Below, piece by piece: positions 32,751 to 41,191 of a stretch of 64,000 nucleotides of DNA. The stretch is from Bacillus sp. es.036. Lineage in GTDB: Bacteria; Bacillota; Bacilli; Bacillales; Guptibacillaceae. Position 1 is the first letter of the stretch. Every line of letters starts with the position of its first letter. The notes beneath the pieces were generated by a model that had not been told where the DNA came from, searched no databases, and was given only the letters and a program-made list of their open reading frames with translations. Location: NCBI RefSeq assembly GCF_002563635.1, contig NZ_PDIZ01000001.1, forward strand, positions 1,612,001 to 1,676,000, given 5' to 3'. A program made the position numbers and the translations under genes.

Positions 32751-33797
32751 TTATTCGTATTTGAGCCTAACACTATAAAACCTCATAGCTTTTGGAACAC
32801 CTTCTATTTCAAAAACACCATTCATGATTAAATGTCTTACTCTATACTCAAAAAACACGTCACCAATATATTGATTTAAATAACCAATAGCTTCACCAAT
32901 AAGACGTGCAGATTTCATAAAATCATTATTCTCTTGCTCTTTATGTAATTTTTCAGCTTTATTGATTATATAGTCATCATAGTATGCTTCTTCTACACTC
33001 TTTATTTCTTTATTTTCCCATACCCTTAGGACTTCTTGTGTAGAAGACAACTCTTGCCATTCTTTCTCCAATTTTTCACGTTGTTCTTGACTTAATGGAG
33101 GCATCTTACTACCTTTTTCATAAATTAACCTTAATTTTTCAGGTATAATTTCACCAGTGTGTAACGGATAACAATCCGTATCTGGAACATCAAATTGATT
33201 TTTATATTGCTTAGTGGTATCCATTAAGACAATATCGTAATTTTTACCTTTTAATAAATACAGAACATACCTTAAAGCAGACTGTTCATGAGAGTTTTCC
33301 CCAATCCAAATTATAACTGTTGTATTTTTAGGAATAGCTTGAATCATCGTGGTAGTATTATTAAAATTATGTTGGTATTCATCTATATAATCATCATCTA
33401 AGATTAGATGATTTTTTATCCATTCATACCTTTGATTAAGCCCCACCTTATCTTTCAATTGATAAACTGGACCAATAGAAAACAAATCCGAAAATGAGAT
33501 AACCTTTTCTTCTTCTTGCAATCCCATTTCTTTTAGTGCACTTTTTAAACTACCAGATGCTGAATCACCAAAGAGAATATGGACAGCCTTATAGTTTTTA
33601 TTATTGTTTAAATCAGTTTGGTTTCTTTTATAATTCAGAAAATCATTATATGTTTTTTTCAAGTCAGCCACAAATTGCCCCTCAGTATATTGTCCTGTTT
33701 TTTCAAGCATATTGATTCGGAAAAGAATTTGAAATAAAAGTGATTTTACTTCATCTTCAGGAGAATTTTTAAGGATTCTTTTTAATTCATCAATCAA
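32751..33797 (-). CDS. DUF1835/DUF3658 protein
   Basis: 348 residues. A helical N-terminus is followed by the DUF1835 core (AVHILFGDSASGSLKSAL, FSDLFSIGPV, VIIWIGENSHEQSALRYVLYLL) and a C-terminal DUF3658-type domain (LIGEAIGYLNQYIGDVFFEYRVRHLIMNG). The pair is widespread in Firmicutes and of unknown function. The TTG at 33795-33797 follows GGGGGG. One of the larger cassette cargoes. Confidence 0.8.
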   Translation of the reverse strand: MIDELKRILKNSPEDEVKSLLFQILFRINMLEKTGQYTEGQFVADLKKTYNDFLNYKRNQTDLNNNKNYKAVHILFGDSASGSLKSALKEMGLQEEEKVISFSDLFSIGPVYQLKDKVGLNQRYEWIKNHLILDDDYIDEYQHNFNNTTTMIQAIPKNTTVIIWIGENSHEQSALRYVLYLLKGKNYDIVLMDTTKQYKNQFDVPDTDCYPLHTGEIIPEKLRLIYEKGSKMPPLSQEQREKLEKEWQELSSTQEVLRVWENKEIKSVEEAYYDDYIINKAEKLHKEQENNDFMKSARLIGEAIGYLNQYIGDVFFEYRVRHLIMNGVFEIEGVPKAMRFYSVRLKYE

Positions 33798-33879
33798 TTC
33801 ATTGCCCCCCTTTTGAAATAATACTACCACTAAAATCCATTATAGATTATTAAACCAAACTGCTTCGTTGGCACAATAA

Positions 33880-33919
33880 GCGATAGCCAATGTGCAGCTA
33901 TCGCTCCGATTTAATGGAA
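33880..33919 (+). repeat. Cassette site 36
   Basis: Perfect 8-bp hairpin GCGATAGC..GCTATCGC, core GCTCCGATTTAATGGAA at 33903-33919. The same hairpin recurs at site 57. Confidence 0.88.
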
Positions 33920-33937
33920 CATCTAAAATGATGATTA

Positions 33938-34492
33938 CTATATGTAATTAAAATAATAGAGTGAAAATAAGTTCCATAGAAAGTGAACGAGTATACCGGG
34001 AACAATAGACTTAGTTACTCTATAAACAATCCCAAAAACGATTCCCATTATGACCCCGAATAACGGATACTCTGAGTGCATCATTCCGAATATTATCGAC
34101 GAAACCAATAGTGCGAAGATGAAATAGGAATGTCTATTCATCCAAATAGATAATGGTACTCTGAACATTAACTCTTCAAACACTGGAGCAATTATAAGCA
34201 TACCAACAAGAAGTGATCCTAATTCGAAGCTATCTAAAAAAAGTGTTTGTGAATAATTACTAGTAAGTAAATTAAAGGTTGATGATAAACTGCGCTTGAA
34301 GATGATTAGATTCGCAAAAAATATAGTCAGAAATGCTGTTATAATCAAAAGGTAAGTTTGGATTTTCTTTAAAACACCAAAATCAAATGATTTTTTATAA
34401 AGCTGCCTTGACTTTGGGGAAACCCAGATTAAACCTAAAAGAGCACCATAAATAATAAGTGCCCAGTGTAATGAAAAAGTTGGTGTTTCCAC
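33938..34492 (-). CDS. CPBP-family (CAAX protease-like) membrane protease
   Basis: 184 residues with about five helices and the ABI/CPBP motifs: EELMFR (motif 1, Glu-Glu-x3-Arg), GMMHSEY (His of motif 2) and HFLWN (motif 3). Bacterial members act in bacteriocin immunity, pheromone processing and stress. GTG start behind GGAGG. Single gene of its cassette. Confidence 0.82.
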   Translation of the reverse strand: METPTFSLHWALIIYGALLGLIWVSPKSRQLYKKSFDFGVLKKIQTYLLIITAFLTIFFANLIIFKRSLSSTFNLLTSNYSQTLFLDSFELGSLLVGMLIIAPVFEELMFRVPLSIWMNRHSYFIFALLVSSIIFGMMHSEYPLFGVIMGIVFGIVYRVTKSIVPGILVHFLWNLFSLYYFNYI

Positions 34493-34563
34493 GCTTCCTC
34501 CTTATTGTCTTTTACTTCATAATAAGAATGCTATCCAAACCTACATTGCAAGCTTATTTACTT

Positions 34564-34580
34564 ACTCCGATTATAATAAG
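34564..34580 (+). repeat. Cassette site 37 (degenerate)
   Basis: CCAAACCTACATTGC arm then ACTCCGATTATAATAAG. Confidence 0.6.
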
Positions 34581-34597
34581 TTATTAACCACAAAAAT

Positions 34598-34783
34598 CTA
34601 ATAAATCAATCCGTAGTAGATAACTCCAGCTACGACGAATAAGGATATAACGCCAATTAAACTCTTTTTAAATGCTTTAGAATAAGACCCAAAGCCTTTA
34701 CCTTTATCATCCACGGTTGCTATTTCCATCGCTAACCAAATAACTGTAACAGCACCTAACCCAATGCCAAGTACCCACTTCAA
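34598..34783 (-). CDS. Two-helix membrane protein, unknown
   Basis: 61 residues, two helices with a loop TVDDKGKGFGSYSKAFKKS between. The TTG at 34781-34783 has GGAGGT eight bases upstream. Not recognised. Confidence 0.55.
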   Translation of the reverse strand: MKWVLGIGLGAVTVIWLAMEIATVDDKGKGFGSYSKAFKKSLIGVISLFVVAGVIYYGLIY

Positions 34784-34915
34784 TTTCGCCACCTCCATAA
34801 TTTACCTTTTTTCTATATTATCATAAAATGGATTAAGTATACTTTTATAAATCTTCGACAACTTTTATGTAATCAATATCATTTCATTATCTTGGTTTAA
34901 GTCTTTCACAAAAAA

Positions 34916-34955
34916 AGAGCCTATCTTATTACAGATAAGCTCCGAGATTATTGAA
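34916..34955 (+). repeat. Cassette site 38
   Basis: Hairpin GAGCCTATCT..AGATAAGCTC, core GCTCCGAGATTATTGAA at 34939-34955. Confidence 0.87.
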
Positions 34956-34997
34956 CTTACATTCTAGTTACGCTTGTGACGTTGACATAAAAATACT

Positions 34998-35552
34998 TTA
35001 GCTGTTTGAAAAGAACCAATCTTTTTCATATTTAAGATTTAGCTGATCTCCAACTCCAAATGCAAACTCTATAAATGCTGATCCTTTCGCTGTAATAAGA
35101 TAATCATCCACAACAACTGGTGAGTTTACATAGTTATCATTGTTAAATGTACCTAAGAAATTCCTTTGTTCAGTAGTTAATCCTGTAGTATAACGCTTCT
35201 CCTCTAGCACACCACTTGCTGATAATAAATAAGGAGCACTAGAAATTGCAGCAATTATTCGATTTCGATCATCAATTTTATGTAAAAAGGAAGACAACTT
35301 ATGATCGTCAACAAGATGCTCAAAATCATCAACTCCAGGAAGCACAACACTATCTAAAAGATTAATATCAAACTCATTTATTGTAGATTCTGGTATACAA
35401 GGTAAGCCAGCTTCTCCTTTTATAGGATGACTATTTAAACCTAGAAATATAGTTTGTTTTCCACCTTGTTTCAATACCGATAATAGTACAGAAAGCTCAT
35501 ATTCACTGAATCTAGGGTAAATCAGTATGCCTGTATAAAGGGATTCTGTCAT
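34998..35552 (-). CDS. DJ-1/PfpI-family protein
   Basis: 184 residues with the DJ-1 fold order (TGILIYPRFSEYELSVLLSV, DSVVLPGVDDFEHL, IAAISSAPYLLS, ITAKGSAFIEFAFGV). The usual nucleophile Cys of the elbow is replaced: the motif reads AAISSAPY, with Ser where Cys is expected, so catalysis by Cys is unlikely. AGGAGGAAG precedes the ATG. Confidence 0.75.
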   Translation of the reverse strand: MTESLYTGILIYPRFSEYELSVLLSVLKQGGKQTIFLGLNSHPIKGEAGLPCIPESTINEFDINLLDSVVLPGVDDFEHLVDDHKLSSFLHKIDDRNRIIAAISSAPYLLSASGVLEEKRYTTGLTTEQRNFLGTFNNDNYVNSPVVVDDYLITAKGSAFIEFAFGVGDQLNLKYEKDWFFSNS

Positions 35553-35576
35553 TTTTGCACTTCCTCCTCAACCATC

Positions 35577-35593
35577 GCTCCGAGATAATGGAA
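35577..35593 (+). repeat. Cassette site 39
   Basis: Core GCTCCGAGATAATGGAA. Confidence 0.85.
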
Positions 35594-35612
35594 GATACTT
35601 TCTACATCTATT

Positions 35613-35762
35613 TTAATCACGCTGCCTTTTACCTATGTTATAACCAGTAATAATCCCTACTATTGTAAGAAATAAAATATCCTCTTCAAAGTCATTGAAA
35701 AATACCCCATATAATGCCCAAACTATTATAAAAGTAAATATTGCAATAAATAATCCTTTCAT
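35613..35762 (-). CDS. 49-residue two-helix membrane protein
   Basis: Begins MKGLFIAIFTFIIVWALYGV, loop FFNDFEED, second helix, basic end (GKRQRD). The ATG at 35760-35762 is preferred over one two codons earlier because AGGTGGG is six bases away. Not recognised. Confidence 0.55.
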   Translation of the reverse strand: MKGLFIAIFTFIIVWALYGVFFNDFEEDILFLTIVGIITGYNIGKRQRD

Positions 35763-35805
35763 CTTCATCCCACCTTTTTAGACCTTCAATTCAATATCTA
35801 AAACT

Positions 35806-35899
35806 TTATTCCAATTGTTTCAAAGGAGTGTAAATAACTCAACCAATTATTTTACAAAAAAAGCCTATCCTATTACAGATAAGCTCCGATTTAATTGAG
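35806..35899 (+). repeat. Cassette site 40 (long form)
   Basis: ATTCCAATTGTTTCAAA arm, hairpin AAGCCTATCC..AGATAAGCT, core GCTCCGATTTAATTGAG at 35883-35899. Confidence 0.82.
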
Positions 35900-36034
35900 T
35901 AAATAAAAACTAGCTACCAAATCGTATTATAAAACAAATATTATCCAATATGGAAACTAAAACCAAATAATTATTTGAAATATCTATAAATTAATGAAAC
36001 AATATTATAAAACATCACGAAAGGAATGTGGATA

Positions 36035-36073
36035 TTGATCGATATACCTTACCTTAACCCTTCAGATCATTAA
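36035..36073 (+). CDS. Candidate leader peptide of the MFS exporter
   Basis: A 12-codon frame (MIDIPYLNPSDH, TTG start) with AAGGA nine bases upstream. It ends about 20 bp before an inverted repeat that hides the exporter ribosome site, the layout of erm/cat-type translational attenuators. An ATG nine bases earlier gives a 15-residue version. Confidence 0.45.
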   Translation: MIDIPYLNPSDH

Positions 36074-36094
36074 ACTCTTGCCTTTATCAGGGGA

Positions 36095-36142
36095 CCTCCA
36101 ATGTAATACATCAATCATTCGCACAACACTTTACATTGGAGG
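36095..36142 (+). promoter_or_regulatory. Ribosome-site-sequestering hairpin upstream of the MFS gene
   Basis: A perfect 12-bp inverted repeat CCTCCAATGTAA (36095-36106) and TTACATTGGAGG (36131-36142); the right arm contains the GGAGG that serves the ATG at 36152. Closed, it would block translation; a ribosome stalled on the leader could release it. Confidence 0.75.
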
Positions 36143-36151
36143 ACGAATCTC

Positions 36152-37372
36152 ATGAATAAACAACTCGTTATTCTACTAATTGGTAGAATTACTACTAATT
36201 TTGCAGACAGTTTTTATATGATTGCTACAATCTGGTATGTTAAAACAGTTACTGATTCAGTATTTTTAATAGGATTAACTAGCGCAATTGCCATGCTCCC
36301 CATTACTTTGCAATTTCTCTATGGCCCTATTATTGATCGCTTCTCAAAAAGAAAAATCCTGTTCTTGGCTGAATTGGGACAAGGCTTATTCATTTGTTTT
36401 ATTTCCATTCTCTATTTCACAAATGCTTTATGGCTTCCCCTTTTGTTATTATTAATGTTTTTAGCACTAGCATTTTCAGAGGCTACTTATCCTACTGAAA
36501 GTGCTCTAATAGAAGGACTTTCTGTTAGAAAAAACTTAACGAAGGTAAACTCTGTTTTTGCATTTTCCTATCAAACACTTGATATTATTTCTGATGCGAT
36601 ATCAGGAATCTTGATTGCATTTTTAGGTATAGGCTTCATTTACGCTTCTAATAGTGTACTACTCATTGGAACTGGCCTTCTTTTTTTCTTTTATTTGAAA
36701 GTTCCTAAATCGAAAAAAGAAGAACAACCATCTACCCTAACTTTTTTAGCACAATATAAAGCAGATTTCATAGATGGATTTCAAGTGGTTAGAAAACAAA
36801 AAACACTTCTTAAGATTCTTTTTGGCGTAATTGGAATCAATGTAATGGCGACGATGGGAATTGCTATGCTGCCAGTTATTTCTTCCAATTCAGCTAACTA
36901 TGGATTCTGGTTAACAGCAATGTCAGTGGGTACATTAATAGGCACTCTAGTTGCTAATCGTTTAAATCATATGCCACTAAATACTATAATGCCTATAACA
37001 TCATTCATATCGGGTGTTTGCTGGATTGTTTCTATTTATACATTAGATTTATATCTAGTTCCCTATTTATTGTTTGGTGCGGCCTGGATAGGAGTAGGAA
37101 TTTTAAGTATTTATATTCAAACACTCATTCAGGTTAACTTACCTAAAGAATATTTAGGAATAGGGTTTGCCTTCTTATCTTCTTTACTAGGCTCGTTAAG
37201 TCCTCTTGGCTATTTTCTTGGGGGTGTATTTGGGGAAATAACTTCTGCTTTATTGATTCTTTTGCTTTCAGGTGTTGGTTATATCGCATTTTCAGTTTAT
37301 TTTGTACTGCATCCAACATTGAACAAATTAACGAATGAATTGAATGTCAGTTTTTCTGAAGATCTTCAATAA
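36152..37372 (+). CDS. MFS drug exporter (DHA3, macrolide-efflux type)
   Basis: 406 residues with 12 helices, typical for the DHA3/MefA branch of the major facilitator superfamily. The helix 2-3 loop GPIIDRFSKRK is the MFS motif A variant. The length matches Mef-type macrolide exporters (about 405). It probably expels an antibiotic by proton antiport. A plus-strand gene with its own terminator and an attenuator-like leader, which fits drug-induced expression. The drug cannot be named from sequence. Confidence 0.8.
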   Translation: MNKQLVILLIGRITTNFADSFYMIATIWYVKTVTDSVFLIGLTSAIAMLPITLQFLYGPIIDRFSKRKILFLAELGQGLFICFISILYFTNALWLPLLLLLMFLALAFSEATYPTESALIEGLSVRKNLTKVNSVFAFSYQTLDIISDAISGILIAFLGIGFIYASNSVLLIGTGLLFFFYLKVPKSKKEEQPSTLTFLAQYKADFIDGFQVVRKQKTLLKILFGVIGINVMATMGIAMLPVISSNSANYGFWLTAMSVGTLIGTLVANRLNHMPLNTIMPITSFISGVCWIVSIYTLDLYLVPYLLFGAAWIGVGILSIYIQTLIQVNLPKEYLGIGFAFLSSLLGSLSPLGYFLGGVFGEITSALLILLLSGVGYIAFSVYFVLHPTLNKLTNELNVSFSEDLQ

Positions 37373-37378
37373 CTAAAT

Positions 37379-37414
37379 AACACCTAGCCATATAGTTAAT
37401 ATTGGCTAGGTGTT
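37379..37414 (+). terminator. Intrinsic terminator after the MFS gene
   Basis: Perfect 12-bp stem AACACCTAGCCA / TGGCTAGGTGTT followed by TCTTTT. Confidence 0.9.
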
Positions 37415-37427
37415 TCTTTTGATAATC

Positions 37428-37444
37428 GCTCCGATTTAACAGAA
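37428..37444 (+). repeat. Cassette site 41
   Basis: Core GCTCCGATTTAACAGAA with GACTCGATATCGAGATG flank. The same left end recurs at site 50. Confidence 0.86.
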
Positions 37445-37524
37445 GACTCGATATCGAGATGTTTCTTAATTGAAAGCTCCATTTAGCATACGATCACCTT
37501 TACTAAATAAGCCCATAAAAACAA

Positions 37525-37968
37525 TTAATATTCTATGATATTGAGCCATTGCGCATCAGGACCGATCGTTATATGAGGAATCTTATTTAATTCAAAAAAC
37601 CTGAAAAAATCATCTATATTCTTTTTAGTGATTTCACTTAATTTATCTGTTAAATCAATCTCCGATAAAAGCAAATGATCGAGTGTATCAGAGCGTTTAT
37701 ACAATTCGTATATATAACGTTTAGAATTACTTTTTATATACCCTACATAACCGTATGATCTTGGAAAACAGAGTGTTAGTGGGAATGTAATCTTGTTTAC
37801 GATTACCAAATCATCGGAAAGCTCATCTAAAAGGTCATCTTCCCATTCAGGGATAATAATAAAAATAATCACTTCTCGTTTATAGATATTATCAAGGATA
37901 GAAATAAAACTTCGTTCATTAATATCCTCATCGATCGATAGTTCTCTTATCTTCGGAACGCTTTCCAA
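37525..37968 (-). CDS. Soluble acidic protein, unknown
   Basis: 147 residues, acidic, no signal or membrane segment, ending HITIGPDAQWLNIIEY. Not recognised. The TTG at 37966-37968 has AGGGAG eight bases upstream; nearby ATG and GTG codons are too close to it. Its 3-prime third is duplicated at 45008-45156. Confidence 0.6.
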   Translation of the reverse strand: MESVPKIRELSIDEDINERSFISILDNIYKREVIIFIIIPEWEDDLLDELSDDLVIVNKITFPLTLCFPRSYGYVGYIKSNSKRYIYELYKRSDTLDHLLLSEIDLTDKLSEITKKNIDDFFRFFELNKIPHITIGPDAQWLNIIEY

Positions 37969-38029
37969 TAACATCACTCCCTTTCTAACAGCAGCAATAA
38001 CAAAGTGCGCTCACTTTTATGAAACAAAC

Positions 38030-38046
38030 GCTCCGAGATAATTGAA
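38030..38046 (+). repeat. Cassette site 42
   Basis: Core GCTCCGAGATAATTGAA with stem GTGCGCTCACTTTTATGAAACAAACGC around it. Confidence 0.84.
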
Positions 38047-38051
38047 TTAAC

Positions 38052-38510
38052 TTATCCCGAGTAGTCTAATAACTCTTGCAATATTTTCTGCAGAGAAGAT
38101 TTTAAATCATTATTCTTGAGATCATATAATGTTCCTGTACCCTTTTTATAGTCCCCAAAGTAATACCAAAGTTCAAATGTCTCGGCATAGAACTCTTCAT
38201 TAAGTTTTGGACCATCATAATCGATGACTATTTGAGAACGGTATTCTTTCTCCAAACATCGTTCATAAGTTAGTTTCTCTAATTCATCGCCATCAATGTC
38301 CCTGGCCACCCATAATATAAGGTTCTTCTTTCCTCTTTCTTCAAAACATTTCACATAATCTCTTTGCAAATCCGTACAAAATTTAATTGCCAACTGCTCT
38401 AATTCAATGATGTTCTTTTTTAATTCTTCACTTATATCACTTTGAGGGACTTCAACATAACTATTTTCGATATTAGATTCTTTTTCTGAATTTCTAATTC
38501 TTCGAAACAA
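38052..38510 (-). CDS. Soluble hypothetical protein
   Basis: 152 residues, helical N-terminus, acidic, with WVARDIDGDELEKL and YAETFELWYYFGDY. Reminiscent of small immunity-type proteins, but no family could be assigned. The TTG at 38508-38510 follows AGGGTGAG; a GTG three codons earlier overlaps it. Confidence 0.58.
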   Translation of the reverse strand: MFRRIRNSEKESNIENSYVEVPQSDISEELKKNIIELEQLAIKFCTDLQRDYVKCFEERGKKNLILWVARDIDGDELEKLTYERCLEKEYRSQIVIDYDGPKLNEEFYAETFELWYYFGDYKKGTGTLYDLKNNDLKSSLQKILQELLDYSG

Positions 38511-38571
38511 GTTTCTCACCCTATTTCAAACAAAATATACAACTGTTATTCAATTAAACTGCTTAGACATT

Positions 38572-38666
38572 GAATACCAATTATTTCAAATCATTCAGAA
38601 CAACTCAATCTCTTATTTCATATTAAAAAGTCTATCCTACTACAGAAACGCTCCGATTTAATTGAA
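38572..38666 (+). repeat. Cassette site 43 (long form)
   Basis: AATACCAATTATTTCAAAT arm, AACTCAATCTCTTATTTCA, shortened hairpin, core GCTCCGATTTAATTGAA at 38650-38666. Confidence 0.86.
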
Positions 38667-39209
38667 TTAAAACTTCTTAATTAATTCTATATCAGCGTAA
38701 TGATCAGCTCTATATTCATTATCTCCATAAAATCCATTAATTGTATCTAATCCAAGTCCAGTCCAAAATCGAATAGCTGGCCAATTTTTTATTGCTACAC
38801 TTGCTCGGACCTCTGCAAATTTAGACTCTTTTAAAATACTTAACAATTCACTAATGACTTCTTTCCCTAGTCCTTGTTTGTGATATTCCTTGTCAATGTA
38901 TAGATAGTTAATATAAAAAGTTTCATTCTTCGGATATCCTTGATAGGTGGTAAGTATTCCAACAATAGGATCCATTTCCTTCACTCTAATTACCTGGATT
39001 TTATACTTGTCTTTAGTTCCATTAGGAGGTAAGTCGCCATCAGTGAAACAGCGATAAGCATATTCATAATCTAGGCTACCGCCGTCCCATTGGTGTATGT
39101 AACTCCCTTGTTCATATAACTCTTGAACACTTTGTATTTCATCTTCATCAAGGTCTTGGATTGTGAGACTTTTAGTTTCCCACATCGCTGGAATTGTTTT
39201 TATCACCAC
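38667..39209 (-). CDS. GNAT-family N-acetyltransferase
   Basis: 180 residues. Motif A KEYHKQGLGKEVISELL and motif B RASVAIKNWPAIRFWTGLGLDTINGFYGD are clear; the length suits a single GNAT domain. Substrate unknown. GTG start with GGAG nine bases upstream. The stop codon directly abuts the site 43 core. Confidence 0.85.
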   Translation of the reverse strand: MVIKTIPAMWETKSLTIQDLDEDEIQSVQELYEQGSYIHQWDGGSLDYEYAYRCFTDGDLPPNGTKDKYKIQVIRVKEMDPIVGILTTYQGYPKNETFYINYLYIDKEYHKQGLGKEVISELLSILKESKFAEVRASVAIKNWPAIRFWTGLGLDTINGFYGDNEYRADHYADIELIKKF

Positions 39210-39263
39210 TACTTACTCCACTCCCATATTCAATACTTCTATTACTCAGTTATTTAACGATCC

Positions 39264-39322
39264 TGTCTAAACCAACAAAAAGCGCTTACTTTTTATTAAG
39301 CAAACGCTCCGAGATTACTGAA
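39264..39322 (+). repeat. Cassette site 44 (short form)
   Basis: TGTCTAAACCAAC arm, hairpin AGCGCTTACTT..TTAAGCAAACGCT, core GCTCCGAGATTACTGAA at 39306-39322. Confidence 0.85.
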
Positions 39323-39329
39323 TACCAAA

Positions 39330-40163
39330 TTAACCTTGTTCAAGTGGAAAAATGTATACTAAGTAATTCATATAATTGTCTAATCCAATAGTTTTAGCAA
39401 TGAGATTAGAAGGCTTATTTGCCTCCTCACAATCCCAATATGGAACCATACCTTGCTCAACAGAATCCTTTACAACACATAGGGCTACATTCTGACCTAA
39501 TTTATTCCCCCGATGTTCCTCTACTGTTTCAATATCTATACCGTGAACATTTTCTGCTACAAATCCTGAAAAACATAAACTCACAATCTTATTTTCGTAA
39601 ACAATACAGTACCCAATACCTTTTTGAAAAAATTGTTCAGGTGAAGACCAGAATTCTAAGATTTTCGAGTGTAAAAATCCTATGTTATCAATATAATTTC
39701 CATCATTCTCATATAGAGATTCATCGATTTTTAATGCTTCATAACCTTGTTTAATGGAGGGTACAATATCATCATTAAAATGACCTCTTAACTTATAAAC
39801 ATTTTGATGTGATACCTGTATATGACGTTCTTCAAAGATCCTCTCTATCGTCTTCTCCCATCTTGAATTGTTACCAATCGCTATAAAACTATTTAGTCCA
39901 AGCTTCTTTGCTTCAGGATAAATTATCTTATCAATAAAACCTTTTATATGGTTATTAAATAACTCATTCTTCTCATCCCCAATAAAGAAAAACCCATCAT
40001 TATTACCTAACCAGATAAGTCCTGTACTAGGAGAGTTGATATGATCTACAAAAATCCGACCAGGGTTATTCCCTTCTATTACAGCTTTAACTTCTAAATG
40101 ACCCATATCATTTATTAACTTTTCGCATTTATAGAATTCAGTTTTATCAAGTTCACAAATCAT
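39330..40163 (-). CDS. GNAT-type acetyltransferase (GNAT_acetyltran / YkkB-like)
   Basis: 277 residues. A divergent N-terminal half is followed by the C-terminal GNAT domain: GIGYCIVYENKIVSLCFSGF and DIETVEEHRGNKLGQNVALCVV (acetyl-CoA loop). The layout matches the PF12746-type family in Bacillales. The ATG at 40161-40163 follows AGGAGG; an earlier start adds 14 residues. Confidence 0.78.
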   Translation of the reverse strand: MICELDKTEFYKCEKLINDMGHLEVKAVIEGNNPGRIFVDHINSPSTGLIWLGNNDGFFFIGDEKNELFNNHIKGFIDKIIYPEAKKLGLNSFIAIGNNSRWEKTIERIFEERHIQVSHQNVYKLRGHFNDDIVPSIKQGYEALKIDESLYENDGNYIDNIGFLHSKILEFWSSPEQFFQKGIGYCIVYENKIVSLCFSGFVAENVHGIDIETVEEHRGNKLGQNVALCVVKDSVEQGMVPYWDCEEANKPSNLIAKTIGLDNYMNYLVYIFPLEQG

Positions 40164-40268
40164 TTTCAATCCTCCTACCGGCACACCAAAATCACTAAAA
40201 ATCACTCGTACCTATTACCAAATTTATTCACGGAGATCACAATTTGTGACCATCCACTTGCTGCTATC

Positions 40269-40285
40269 GCTCCGAGATTGTTGAA
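40269..40285 (+). repeat. Cassette site 45
   Basis: Core GCTCCGAGATTGTTGAA. Left boundary of the first copy of the 449-bp cassette. Confidence 0.87.
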
Positions 40286-40316
40286 CACTTTAAGTAAAAC
40301 ATTTACGAGCGCAATT

Positions 40317-40601
40317 TTAGTTAAGTAAACTTCCAAAAAGTAAAATCCCACTCAGAAAAACCGCCAAACTGAGGGATATTATCATTGTGAATAGGCTTCT
40401 CGTCATACCTTTCCAGTCTCTAATACCAGACAAACCAAATACTCCAGCAAGAAATGTAAATAACGAAATAAATAAAACTATTGTTAAAGGGTGAATTCCG
40501 ATTATGGAATTACTGAACCAACCTGAGAATGAAACTATTAAAAATAATAACACGCAAATAAATGAACAGATAAATGAACAAATGTTGATCTTCTCCTGCA
40601 T
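40317..40601 (-). CDS. Three-helix membrane protein, copy 1
   Basis: 94 residues with three helices (SFICSFICVLLFLIVSFSGW, PLTIVLFISLFTFLAGVFGL, SLAVFLSGILLFGSLLN). The ATG at 40599-40601 has GGAGG eight bases upstream. Copy 2 at 44088-44372 differs by a few residues. Unknown. Confidence 0.65.
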   Translation of the reverse strand: MQEKINICSFICSFICVLLFLIVSFSGWFSNSIIGIHPLTIVLFISLFTFLAGVFGLSGIRDWKGMTRSLFTMIISLSLAVFLSGILLFGSLLN

Positions 40602-40717
40602 CCCTCTCTCCTCCAAAAATAACATCTTAAATTCCTTCTACCGCATTCTGTGAAAACGGTCAAATTCATTTTGCTCCGTTACATATGTTATAGAGGCTTG
40701 CACTCAATTGAGCAATT

Positions 40718-40734
40718 GCTCCGATTTAAAGGGA
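40718..40734 (+). repeat. Cassette site 46
   Basis: Core GCTCCGATTTAAAGGGA, preceded by GCACTCAATTGAGCAATT. Right end of the first 449-bp copy and left end of the 31-residue-peptide cassette. Confidence 0.85.
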
Positions 40735-40749
40735 TAATCCTTCTAAGAG

Positions 40750-40845
40750 TTATCTCCTTTTTCGTATTATAAGAAGTATGGCAACTACTATTAGAATGAT
40801 TGGAACTAGAGAAATTAATGCTATGCTCATTCCGCCCATCCCCAT
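40750..40845 (-). CDS. 31-residue single-helix peptide, copy 2
   Basis: Same frame as 28996-29091 with one change near the end (LLIIRKRR). ATG behind AGGAGGG. This copy is uninterrupted and shows what the IS fragment split in the other. Confidence 0.6.
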   Translation of the reverse strand: MGMGGMSIALISLVPIILIVVAILLIIRKRR

Positions 40846-40889
40846 ATTATCCCTCCTATCAATACCGCACGCCCTGCACAATCTGTATA

Positions 40890-40932
40890 GAGCGCTTACC
40901 TTATCTTCAGCAAAAGCTCCGAGATTGTGGAA
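40890..40932 (+). repeat. Cassette site 47
   Basis: Stem GAGCGCTTACC..CAAAAGCTC, core GCTCCGAGATTGTGGAA at 40916-40932. Confidence 0.85.
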
Positions 40933-41027
40933 GACTTGCTTAGAGATAAATATTTTTTCTGCGTTCCCCTCATAAATCTTTTAACTTCTCCACATCTTTC
41001 ACATTGTTGGAGAACCTCGATCCCAAT
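40896..41027 (-). pseudogene. Possible zinc-ribbon remnant
   Basis: A startless frame reading IGIEVLQQCERCGEVKRF.. that runs through site 47 before stopping. One CxxC pair suggests a truncated zinc ribbon. The rest of 40846-41191 shows nothing else. Confidence 0.3.
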
Positions 41028-41191
41028 TCATATAATCATCTACCTATCCCAATCTAATATCTATTTAGTTTCCAGCTTGATACCCACTTGTCTTATCGCT
41101 ACAGAATGTTGAACTTGTTGTATATTTATATTCTCAAATACGGAATTCAGGAATACTAGATCACTTAGTTGTTCTCCCCCAAATTGAATTG

